A stretch of DNA of 6,548 nt from an uncultured Planctomycetaceae bacterium (GTDB lineage: Bacteria; Planctomycetota; Planctomycetia; Pirellulales; UBA1268), in assembly GCA_903958265.1 (NCBI GenBank), contig CAJBSQ010000675.1, positions 1 through 6,548 on the forward strand, written 5' to 3'. How positions within the stretch are numbered: the stretch's first letter is position 1; each line of letters starts with the position of its first letter. Of the stretch, positions 1 through 6,249 are shown piece after piece. The position numbers and the translations under genes were made by a program. Below the pieces are notes generated by a model, which had not been told where the DNA came from, did no database searches, and saw only the letters and a program-made list of their open reading frames with translations.

Positions 1-624
1 CGTGAGCAGCCCGGCAGCCGCGAGGGCGGCTGTCCAGGTGGTGATGATCAGCGTGCGGTATCTCGTCCGCACCTCGCTGGAAAGGTCGTGGAGCCGCTGC
101 TGCAGGAACGACGGCAGTTCGGCCGTGAGCGCGGCGAGCGACTCGAGGTGGGGCTCGACCGCGAGGAGCATGCCCCGGCTGGCGGAGGGCTCGTGATCTT
201 CCGCGGCATCCGCCTCGTGCTGCCGGGCGATCGAGTCGACGGTGGCCAGGCTATCGGAGATCCGCTGCGCGGTACGGGCCTCGCGGGTGCGGTCGGCAAG
301 GCGGATGTCGTCGAGTTCGAAGGCCGCAAGCTCCTGGCGGTAGGCCTCGAGCGCCGCCTCGGTCGCCCGCAGGCCCGACAGGAAGGCCTCCTCCTCGGTC
401 TCGTCGGCCGCGAGGGCCCGGGCATGGGCCAGCCGCAGCATGCCGACGCACTCACCGAGTTCGCTGGCCCGGGGGAGCTCCGCCGCCCGGCAGGAGAGCG
501 CCCGCACCAGCCGCCGGTAGGAATAGATCCCGAGGAAACTGCTCGCCGACAACACCACCACCATCACGCCCACTAGCAGGGCGCCGAGCAGCAGTTTCTC
601 GCGGATGGCCCGACGGCGTGCCAT
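1..624 (-). CDS. Membrane-anchored sensor protein, probable histidine kinase N-terminus (partial, runs off left edge)
   Basis: The minus-strand frame is open for 208 codons from the ATG at 622-624 to the window edge, with no stop, so only the N-terminal part is seen. It starts with a basic segment (MARRRAIREK) and a membrane helix at about residues 11-34. A helical, Ala/Glu/Leu-rich region follows (about 35-190), and a second hydrophobic helix begins at about 192 and is cut by the edge. This is the layout of sensor histidine kinases or chemoreceptors with an extracytoplasmic helical-bundle sensor. HAMP and kinase domains would be expected beyond the edge but are not visible. The segment YSYRRLV then ELPRASEL, just after the first helix, resembles planctomycete sensor kinases as I recall them. 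The only two cysteines, Cys45 and Cys59, lie in the sensor region. A perfect Shine-Dalgarno 5 nt upstream fixes the start. The frame is well supported; the kinase assignment is inference, and a methyl-accepting protein is the alternative. Confidence 0.6.
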   Translation of the reverse strand, partial: MARRRAIREKLLLGALLVGVMVVVLSASSFLGIYSYRRLVRALSCRAAELPRASELGECVGMLRLAHARALAADETEEEAFLSGLRATEAALEAYRQELAAFELDDIRLADRTREARTAQRISDSLATVDSIARQHEADAAEDHEPSASRGMLLAVEPHLESLAALTAELPSFLQQRLHDLSSEVRTRYRTLIITTWTAALAAAGLLT

Positions 625-629
625 GTCCG

Positions 630-636
630 ACCTCCT
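630..636 (-). promoter_or_regulatory. Shine-Dalgarno of the sensor gene, in a hairpin loop
   Basis: On the minus strand this reads AGGAGGT, 5 nt before the ATG at 622-624. It is the strongest ribosome binding site in the window and decides the start of the partial sensor gene. Five bases of it (AGGAG, 632-636) form the loop of a perfect 5-bp stem, CCGAC/GTCGG, formed by 637-641 and 627-631. Confidence 0.8.
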
Positions 637-702
637 GTCGGCGACGATCCCGCGGCCGTGGCACGAGCCGGGGATGCGGCCGTCACCCTGCGCGGGCTGG
701 GG

Positions 703-730
703 AGGGTAGCAAAGCCCTGTTCCTCGACAA
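703..730 (-). promoter_or_regulatory. Weak candidate promoter for the sensor gene
   Basis: In the 123-nt gap upstream of the sensor gene, the minus strand reads TTGTCG (730-725), a 16-nt spacer, then TACCCT (708-703). The -35 match is fair, but the -10 match is only three of six. The location after a probable terminator is sensible, but the match is weak for a GC-rich genome. An extracytoplasmic-function sigma site or read-through from the upstream operon is equally possible. Confidence 0.2.
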
Positions 731-771
731 AGACGGAAACCCTGCGGCTACACCAGCCCCCAGCGTTTCCG
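726..771 (-). terminator. Probable intrinsic terminator straddling the stop codon of the vWA/GATase-like gene
   Basis: The minus-strand transcript has a perfect 7-bp outer stem, CGGAAAC (771-765) with GTTTCCG (740-734). Inside it are a 3-bp CTG/CAG stem (763-761 with 744-742) and a 4-bp GGCT/AGCC stem (758-755 with 749-746), closing a GGTGT loop. The hairpin is followed by TCTTTGTC (733-726), which has 5 U in 8 bases. The stop codon (748-750) lies inside the structure, so a ribosome finishing translation would cover part of it. The U-run is short and interrupted, so termination may be partial. Its position at the end of the operon supports the call. Confidence 0.55.
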
Positions 772-3045
772 CAGGAACCATTCGCTTCCCAGGCAGGCGG
801 CCATCAGCAGGAACATCGGCCAGGTGTCCCACGGCGAGTATGACCACTGCTCCGTCGATTCGAAGGTCGGCGGCCGCGCCGCGATCTCCTCGAAGATCGC
901 CGGCACCTCGTCGGGCAGCCGCACGCCGCCGCTGGTGGCCTCGGCGAGCTGCCGCATCAGCAGTGGGTTGGCGCGGGGGTTGGCGAGTTCGAGATCCTGC
1001 CGAAACACCGTGAACCGTGCCGACCGCTCGCGGGGGGTCGCGTCGCCGGGCTTCGTGGCCTTCACCACCAGCTTCCAATCGCCCGGTTCGGCACAGTCGG
1101 CGATCAGTCCTGAGAACGTCTCTCCCTGCCGGCCCACCCGGACCGGCCGCCGCTGGCCGTCAGGCGCGACGACCGTGGCCTCGAGCACTACGCCCGGCTG
1201 AGCGGAGCCGTCGGGCCGAGTGAGGCCGGTATCGAATGGCAGCGGCGTGCCGGGCGAGATCCGCCGCTGCGCGAGCCGCACCCAGAGCGTGTCCTGTTCG
1301 GCGTCATCCTGACGCGCCAGCCAGAGGACCAGCTGCCGCCAGAATCGGCGGTGCTGATCTCCCGCTCCCTGCATGACCCACCGCCACGTCGAGTCGGCAG
1401 CGTAGGCCAGCACCCGGCCCTCGCCGTATTCGCGGGCCACCAGCAGGGGTGTGCCATCAGTGGCCGAGGCGAGCGTCTTGGTCGTCGGCAGGAGACGGCC
1501 GAGGCGGCTCGCCCCTTCGAGCGTCGGCATGCCCTCCCAGGCGGCGCGGTTGTCTTCATCGGTCGTGCCAAGCCGCAGGATCGACACGTTTCCGAACCGT
1601 GGATCGGGCACCATCCGCAGGCTGCCCTGCACGTGCAGGCCCGGCCGCACCGGCTCGCCGAGCGGCTGGCGGGCGAGGCGATCCTGCTCGAAGGGCATGG
1701 CCGGCCCCAGGGCCGAGCTGGCCCAGCCACCTGCCTCGAAGGCATGAAATCCGCCCAGCAGGCCGAGGCCGGCCCCGGTGTTTATCTTCTCGAGCATCGC
1801 CCGCTGGTCCTCGGGCCGCAGCGCCGAGGCATCGAGGTCGCCGATCAGAAAGACGTCGTAGTCGGCGGTGAGCCGCCGGGAGAGGTCGACGGGCCAGCGG
1901 TCGCGGCGGCTGGCGTCGATCCACTCGAAATCGACCTGCATGTCGGGGCTCGCCGCGAGCACCCGCCGCAGGAACCGCTGCTCCACCCGCAGCGCGCCCT
2001 CCAGGTAGAGCACCCGCAGGCCACCATCGATCACCTCGACGAACGTCGAGAGTTCGTTGTTGGCGAGGATCACCTCCCCTTCCTGCGGCTCGACCCGGAG
2101 GGTGAGTTTCCGCTCACCGAGCGCCGTCGGCGTCCACGAGAGCCGCACGGGTTCCTCCACCGCCTCGCCCGTTGCCCGCACGATCGTCCGCGCCGCCTCC
2201 TGCATGGCTCCCGACTCGTTCTCCGCGAGGAGTACGACGGCCACGTCCCGCCCCGCCAGGCCGTCGAGCCGCACGCGACCGGCCACCTCCAGCAGGTTCC
2301 GCAGGTAGACCGTCTCGGCGACGGCGAGATTGACGACGGCGGCGTCACGTCCCTGTCCGCCTCCCCGCTGCTGGCCGAACGTGATGCTCCACAGCGGCAC
2401 GCCGGAGTCGGCGAGTTTGCGGGCCGCCGTCTGCGGCGGCAGGTCGCGGGGGGCGTAGGCATGCTGGCCGCCGTCGCTGAGCACCACGACGCCCGCTATC
2501 TGCCGACCCACGAGCGACCGCAGGCCGTCGTCGACCGCCGCCCCGATGGCCGTCTCGTCGGCGGTGGCGGTATCGCGCCACGCCGCCAGCGGAAACGGGT
2601 CGTCCCCGACGGGGGGCAGGGGACGGGCCTCGCGGTCGAACTGCCAGACCGCGATCTCGAAATCACCCGCCGCGGCGAGTTTCCCCGCGGCCGGTCGGGC
2701 GGCAGCCAAAGTGTCCACCATCTCCTGCCAACGGGTGCGGCCGCCGGGACCATCGGCCACCGTCATGCTCTCGGAGGCGTCGGCCAGCACGAGCACCGTT
2801 CCCTGCTGCCGCGCCTTCTGCGTAGCCACGAAGGTCGGCCGCAGCATGCAGGCAACGAGCGCCAGAAAGGCCCCGAGCCGGAGCAGCGTCAGCGTGAGCC
2901 GCCCCGCGGGCGAGAGCCGCGAGCGATCGGGGGGAAAGGCGAGCAGGGCCGCCAGGAGGGCGAGCGTCACACCGGCGACGAATGCCCACGACCAGACCGG
3001 GTCGAAGTGCAGCGCGAGTTCCTCGAGGGGCTTGGTCTCGCTCAT
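748..3045 (-). CDS. Membrane vWA protein with glutamine-amidotransferase-like domain (765 aa)
   Basis: This is the last gene of the MoxR-DUF58-vWA cluster. Two N-terminal membrane helices (about 17-37 and 49-69) flank a basic loop, which puts the N-terminus and the main body outside the cytoplasm. A vWA domain follows (about 82-225) with a complete metal site: DASES (89-93), Thr165 in DETAIG, and Asp191 in LSDGG. Next comes a beta-sandwich-like stretch (about 235-338). A region resembling the GATase1-like fold (PF07090 type) spans about 343-580, including VLYLEG, DYDVFLIGDLD and GLGLLGG. A further beta-rich part (about 595-682) precedes a C-terminal membrane helix (about 741-757) and a basic tail, LRKRWGLV. 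The GATase-like region has no cysteine at the expected nucleophile turn, so it is probably not catalytic. The start overlaps the upstream stop as ATGA and has GGAGGT 6 nt before it. Vague database names such as 'VWA domain-containing protein' would fit; the substrate is unknown. Confidence 0.8.
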   Translation of the reverse strand: MSETKPLEELALHFDPVWSWAFVAGVTLALLAALLAFPPDRSRLSPAGRLTLTLLRLGAFLALVACMLRPTFVATQKARQQGTVLVLADASESMTVADGPGGRTRWQEMVDTLAAARPAAGKLAAAGDFEIAVWQFDREARPLPPVGDDPFPLAAWRDTATADETAIGAAVDDGLRSLVGRQIAGVVVLSDGGQHAYAPRDLPPQTAARKLADSGVPLWSITFGQQRGGGQGRDAAVVNLAVAETVYLRNLLEVAGRVRLDGLAGRDVAVVLLAENESGAMQEAARTIVRATGEAVEEPVRLSWTPTALGERKLTLRVEPQEGEVILANNELSTFVEVIDGGLRVLYLEGALRVEQRFLRRVLAASPDMQVDFEWIDASRRDRWPVDLSRRLTADYDVFLIGDLDASALRPEDQRAMLEKINTGAGLGLLGGFHAFEAGGWASSALGPAMPFEQDRLARQPLGEPVRPGLHVQGSLRMVPDPRFGNVSILRLGTTDEDNRAAWEGMPTLEGASRLGRLLPTTKTLASATDGTPLLVAREYGEGRVLAYAADSTWRWVMQGAGDQHRRFWRQLVLWLARQDDAEQDTLWVRLAQRRISPGTPLPFDTGLTRPDGSAQPGVVLEATVVAPDGQRRPVRVGRQGETFSGLIADCAEPGDWKLVVKATKPGDATPRERSARFTVFRQDLELANPRANPLLMRQLAEATSGGVRLPDEVPAIFEEIAARPPTFESTEQWSYSPWDTWPMFLLMAACLGSEWFLRKRWGLV

Positions 3046-5324
3046 GCCGGCACCTCCAGCGGCGGCACCGGTGGCGGTCCCGACGGCGGCGCGGCGGGGG
3101 GCACGGGTGGCGGCACAGCAGAACCCGCCGGCGGGACGTCAGCGGCGAACTCCGCCGCGGCAACCCGTTGGGCATCGATGCCTTCCCGCGGCGCGTAAAA
3201 CCGGTTGGCGGCGATCCAGTCGGCCGCCATCGCCAACGCCACCAGCACGATCACCCAGGGATAGAGTTCCGACCCCACTCGCTCCCGGTTCACGTCGCGG
3301 ACGATCTGGTCTTCCGAACGGGCCAGCCGGTGTCCGGGCCCGAGCACGGCCGCCAGCGAGTCGTCGGAGAGCCTGGCGAAGTCGGTGGCCGGCGGCGCGA
3401 GGTTCACGCTGAAACCTTTGGCGACGCCGCCGATGTCGCCCCCTGCCCGCACCGTGTAGTTGCCGGGCACCTCGGTGGCCGTGACGGTGATCGTGCCCCG
3501 CTTCTGGTCAACGGCCGCGGGAAAGTCATCGCCGCTCGGCGTGCTGACAACGGCTGCCGGCACGTCCCGCCGCTCGATGTGCAGCACGGCCGCGGAACCG
3601 GCGAGCACATTGCGGTTGTCGGAGGTGTCGACGGCGTGGAGCAGCGTCTCGTTGGCAAGGATCACGAAGGGCCACGGCTCGAAGCCGGTGGCCAACGTAT
3701 TCCAGGCCTCGGGATCGTTGGCCGACTGTGAGACGGGCGTGGTCACGAGCACCACGCTGCCCCCTCCCACGCGATGCTCGATCACCGCGGGCAGGCCGTT
3801 GCGGTAGGCGGCCACCACGGTGGCCGCCGCTCCCCCGCCGTCGGCGGCCGGCTCGGCCGCTTTGAACTCCCAGTGGCGGGTCACCGGATAATCCTGCCAC
3901 GGCACTGCATCTCCCACCCGCCGGAAGGCGGCGAGGATCGGGTGATCGAGCGCCGCCGGTGCCAGGTAGTTGCCCTCGCGGCTCCGCCACACCCGCACGA
4001 GGTCGCCGCCGAGCACCCGCCGCGAGGCATCGGTGTTGAACCGCTCCGGACTGCCGGCCCGCGGCCCCAGCCAGATCGCGAGGCCGCGACCACCTGCGAC
4101 CCAGCGCTCGAGCGACTCCCAGACCTGGGGCGGGAGCGGCGGCGGATCGAGGAGCACGATCCCCTGGGCGGTATCCCACGAGACGGTGCCCAGCGAGTCG
4201 ATGTCGACCACCTCGGGCTCAAACCGCGACTTTCCCGACTTCACCAGCAGCCGGGGAGCGATCGCCTGCGTGATGAAGGCGGCGGTTCGCGCGGCGGGGC
4301 GGGGGGCGGCCACGATCACCTTGGCCGGCGCCCCCACCTCGACGGTGAAGTAGCGGACGTCGTCGGCCTCCAGATCGTCGGAGCCCTCGATCACCACGCG
4401 GCCCTGGCGGGTGCCGGGCTCCAGCCCCGAGACGTCGAAATCGATCTGCACCGGAGCCGACGTCGTCCACTCCACGGGCTTCACGCCCCGGCGGACATAC
4501 TCGCCGTCGCGGCCGAGCACCTCCACCGCCACGGCGCGGGTCGCGTCGGGGCCGGATCGTGACGCCGACGCCGTGACGGCCAGCGACGTGCCCGCGGAGA
4601 TCCGCTCGCCCGAGAGGTCGAGTGCATCGATGGCGAAGTTTCGCGGAGCCGATGCTCCCACGTCGACGAACAGCACCGCCGGCTCACCGGCCGTCGGCTC
4701 CGGCTGCGGGGCCGCGTTGTCCCACGCGCCGTGAGAGCAATCGGTGAACACGGAGAGTTCCTTGCGGGCGAGTTCCGAGCCGGCCAGCAGCCGCCGCGCC
4801 TCCGCGATCGCGGTGGGCAGCGACCCGCCTGCCGCCGCCGCCAGCCGATCGATGCGGGCGGAGGCCGCGGCCACGGAGGGCGAAAAGGCTGCCGCCCCGC
4901 CGCTGGTGTCGAGCACCGCCACCGTGCTCCCCTCGGGCAGCTTGGCGAGCAGCACCCGGGCGAGTTGCCCCGCCCGCACGAGCCTCGTCTCGTTGGCCTC
5001 CCGGAGGGCCATGCGCGGCGCGGTGTCGAAGACGAGGGCCGCGGCCACCGGCCCCTCACCGTCGGCGAGCCACCCGGCTCCGCGGAGCACCGGCCGCGCG
5101 AGGGCCAGCGCCACAAGCGCAATCGCCGCCATCCGCAGCAGCAGTAGCACGATGTGGCTCAGCTGCAGCCGACGGCGGTTGGCCACCGCCTTCTCCCGCA
5201 GAAACCTCAGCGCCGGAAAATCGTGCGGCACCGGCTTCCGCCGCATGATCAGGTGCAGCACCAGCGGCACGGCCACCAGCGCCGCACCGCCGAGGAGCAT
5301 CGGTGTGATGAACGACAGGCCCAT
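3042..5324 (-). CDS. BatA-like membrane protein with degenerate vWA domain (760 aa)
   Basis: The N-terminus matches the double-transmembrane module of BatA-type aerotolerance proteins (TIGR02226 type). It has helix 1 (about 4-27), the basic loop RRKPVPHDFPALRFLREK, then helix 2 (about 57-78) ending in LALARPVL. A vWA-like domain follows (about 92-225), but its metal motif is broken: DTAPR at 100-104 replaces DxSxS. Thr171 and Asp195 (TDCS) are still present. A beta-sandwich-like part (about 228-332) leads to a GATase-like alpha/beta region (about 335-560, with GIVLLDPPPLP and GLAIWLGP) that has no cysteine nucleophile. An Ig-like part (about 575-642), a C-terminal membrane helix (about 688-704) and a proline-rich cytoplasmic tail complete it. 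The start codon lies 3 nt after the DUF58 stop (TGACCCATG). No Shine-Dalgarno precedes it, so translation probably depends on coupling. It is probably a scaffold partner for the MoxR ATPase; the family assignment is firm for the N-terminus and weaker elsewhere. Confidence 0.8.
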   Translation of the reverse strand: MGLSFITPMLLGGAALVAVPLVLHLIMRRKPVPHDFPALRFLREKAVANRRRLQLSHIVLLLLRMAAIALVALALARPVLRGAGWLADGEGPVAAALVFDTAPRMALREANETRLVRAGQLARVLLAKLPEGSTVAVLDTSGGAAAFSPSVAAASARIDRLAAAAGGSLPTAIAEARRLLAGSELARKELSVFTDCSHGAWDNAAPQPEPTAGEPAVLFVDVGASAPRNFAIDALDLSGERISAGTSLAVTASASRSGPDATRAVAVEVLGRDGEYVRRGVKPVEWTTSAPVQIDFDVSGLEPGTRQGRVVIEGSDDLEADDVRYFTVEVGAPAKVIVAAPRPAARTAAFITQAIAPRLLVKSGKSRFEPEVVDIDSLGTVSWDTAQGIVLLDPPPLPPQVWESLERWVAGGRGLAIWLGPRAGSPERFNTDASRRVLGGDLVRVWRSREGNYLAPAALDHPILAAFRRVGDAVPWQDYPVTRHWEFKAAEPAADGGGAAATVVAAYRNGLPAVIEHRVGGGSVVLVTTPVSQSANDPEAWNTLATGFEPWPFVILANETLLHAVDTSDNRNVLAGSAAVLHIERRDVPAAVVSTPSGDDFPAAVDQKRGTITVTATEVPGNYTVRAGGDIGGVAKGFSVNLAPPATDFARLSDDSLAAVLGPGHRLARSEDQIVRDVNRERVGSELYPWVIVLVALAMAADWIAANRFYAPREGIDAQRVAAAEFAADVPPAGSAVPPPVPPAAPPSGPPPVPPLEVPA
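3045..3134 (-). repeat. Proline-rich low-complexity tail coding region
   Basis: The last 30 codons of the 760-residue protein encode a tail built of short PP, PPP and APP runs (about residues 731-760). At the DNA level this is a run of GGC/GGT-type triplets on the plus strand. The preceding membrane helix predicts that the tail is cytoplasmic. Such tails are often linkers or ligands for partner proteins; here that role is only inference. Confidence 0.7.
3052..3057 (-). promoter_or_regulatory. Shine-Dalgarno inside the end of the upstream gene
   Basis: The minus strand reads GGAGGT, 6 nt before the ATG at 3043-3045. It lies inside the codons for the last residues (LEVPA) of the 760-residue protein. 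With the ATGA stop/start overlap it supports this start and implies translational coupling of the two vWA membrane genes. Confidence 0.8.
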
Positions 5325-5327
5325 GGG

Positions 5328-6227
5328 TCAGAACCGGTTCCGCCGGCTTACCAGATACTCCATCAGGGCGCGGTCGAACTGCATGCTGGTATCGAGGGGC
5401 ACGTAATCGATCCCCGCCCGAAAGCACGAGGCCCGATAGTCCTCACGAAAGGCCTCGACCGCCGAGACATATCCCCGGCGGGCGGCATCGGCGTCGATCA
5501 CCAGGCGGTCGTGGCCCTCGGGCTCGGTCAGCTCCACCATGCCTTCGAATGGAAACCTGACCTCCGCCTCGTCGAGCACGTGAAACAGGATCACGTCGTG
5601 GCCGCGATGCCGCAGCCGCAGGAGCGCGTCCTTGATCGGCGCCGGGTCGGCGAGCAGGTCGCTGAACACCATCACCAGCGACCGGTGCCGGAGCATCGCG
5701 GCCACCTGCACGAGGCTCCGGGCAATGTCGGTCTTTCCGGACGGCTTGATCTTCGAGAGCACCGAGAGCACGTGGGCGATCTGCGACCGCCGCGAGCGGG
5801 CCGGCAGGGAGGCGTGGAGCTTCTCGTCGAACACCATCAGGCCGCAGGGATCCTGCTGGTGGATCATCAGCCAGCAGAGGGCGGCCGCCAGCGAGATCGA
5901 GTAGTCGAGTTTGGTGAGCTGCTGCCGGTAGGTGTAGGCCATCGACGCGCTGGCATCGATCGCGAGGTAGCCGGTGATGTTGGTCTCGGCCTCAAACTTC
6001 TTCACATAGTGCTTGTCGGTCTTGGCGTAGACCAGCCAGTCGATGTCCTTCGGGTCGTCGCCCGGGGCATACTTGCGGTGCTCGCTGAACTCGACCGAGA
6101 AGCCCTGGTAGGGGCTGGCATGGAGCCCCTGCAGGAAGCCCTTGACGATGAACTGGGCGCGGAGATCGAGCCGGGCGATCTGCCGCACCACCTCGGGCTT
6201 CAGGTATTCCTCGACCGCGCGGGCCAT
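5328..6227 (-). CDS. DUF58 family protein with vWA-type metal site (299 aa)
   Basis: This is a complete soluble protein with no membrane helix or signal peptide. The N-terminal part carries the DUF58 signature: GLHASPYQGFSVEF (34-47), EHRKYAPGDDPKDIDW (49-64), and YVKKFEAETN (74-83). It passes straight into a vWA fold with an intact metal site, DASAS (91-95), Thr166 in GKTD, and Asp190 in VFSDLLAD. The length of about 300 residues is usual for the short, membrane-free DUF58 form. Such proteins are regularly encoded next to MoxR ATPases and are thought to act as cytoplasmic partners in assembling or activating targets; the exact target is unknown. The start is fixed by GAGGAGG 8 nt upstream. 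The gene lies 22 nt after the moxR stop and 3 nt before the BatA-like gene. The family call is confident. Confidence 0.95.
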   Translation of the reverse strand: MARAVEEYLKPEVVRQIARLDLRAQFIVKGFLQGLHASPYQGFSVEFSEHRKYAPGDDPKDIDWLVYAKTDKHYVKKFEAETNITGYLAIDASASMAYTYRQQLTKLDYSISLAAALCWLMIHQQDPCGLMVFDEKLHASLPARSRRSQIAHVLSVLSKIKPSGKTDIARSLVQVAAMLRHRSLVMVFSDLLADPAPIKDALLRLRHRGHDVILFHVLDEAEVRFPFEGMVELTEPEGHDRLVIDADAARRGYVSAVEAFREDYRASCFRAGIDYVPLDTSMQFDRALMEYLVSRRNRF

Positions 6228-6235
6228 CAGCAGAG

Positions 6236-6242
6236 CCTCCTC
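6236..6242 (-). promoter_or_regulatory. Shine-Dalgarno of the DUF58 gene
   Basis: The minus strand reads GAGGAGG, 8 nt before the ATG at 6225-6227, within the 22-nt spacer after the upstream stop. It supports this start over any other. No promoter fits in the spacer, so expression should come from upstream of moxR. Confidence 0.85.
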
Positions 6243-6249
6243 GCGGCCG

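Noticed and set aside
88..576. A 162-codon plus-strand ORF ending in a histidine run
   Set aside because: The histidine run is the antisense of the valine-rich first membrane helix of the sensor gene. The ORF is in register opposite that gene, which has a strong ribosome binding site and a coherent topology.
3045..3134. GC-rich triplet run as a CRISPR or tandem repeat array
   Set aside because: There are no equal-length repeats or spacers. The run is explained by proline codons in the BatA-like tail.
1351..3198. A 615-codon plus-strand ORF
   Set aside because: It is exactly in register opposite the 748-3045 gene. In that register its stops would need TTA, CTA or TCA codons in the real gene, and these are rare at this GC content. 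Its product is rich in Arg, His, Gly and Pro and has no recognisable domain.
2546..3412. A 288-codon plus-strand ORF crossing the junction of the two membrane genes
   Set aside because: Its product is dominated by Arg, Ser, Ala and Pro and spans two well-supported genes on the other strand; it is a composition artefact.
3774..4562. A 262-codon plus-strand ORF
   Set aside because: It is an in-register shadow of the BatA-like gene and its translation looks like low-complexity antisense product.
6228..6249. Separate promoter between moxR and the DUF58 gene
   Set aside because: The spacer is only 22 nt, is taken up by the Shine-Dalgarno, and holds no -10-like element.
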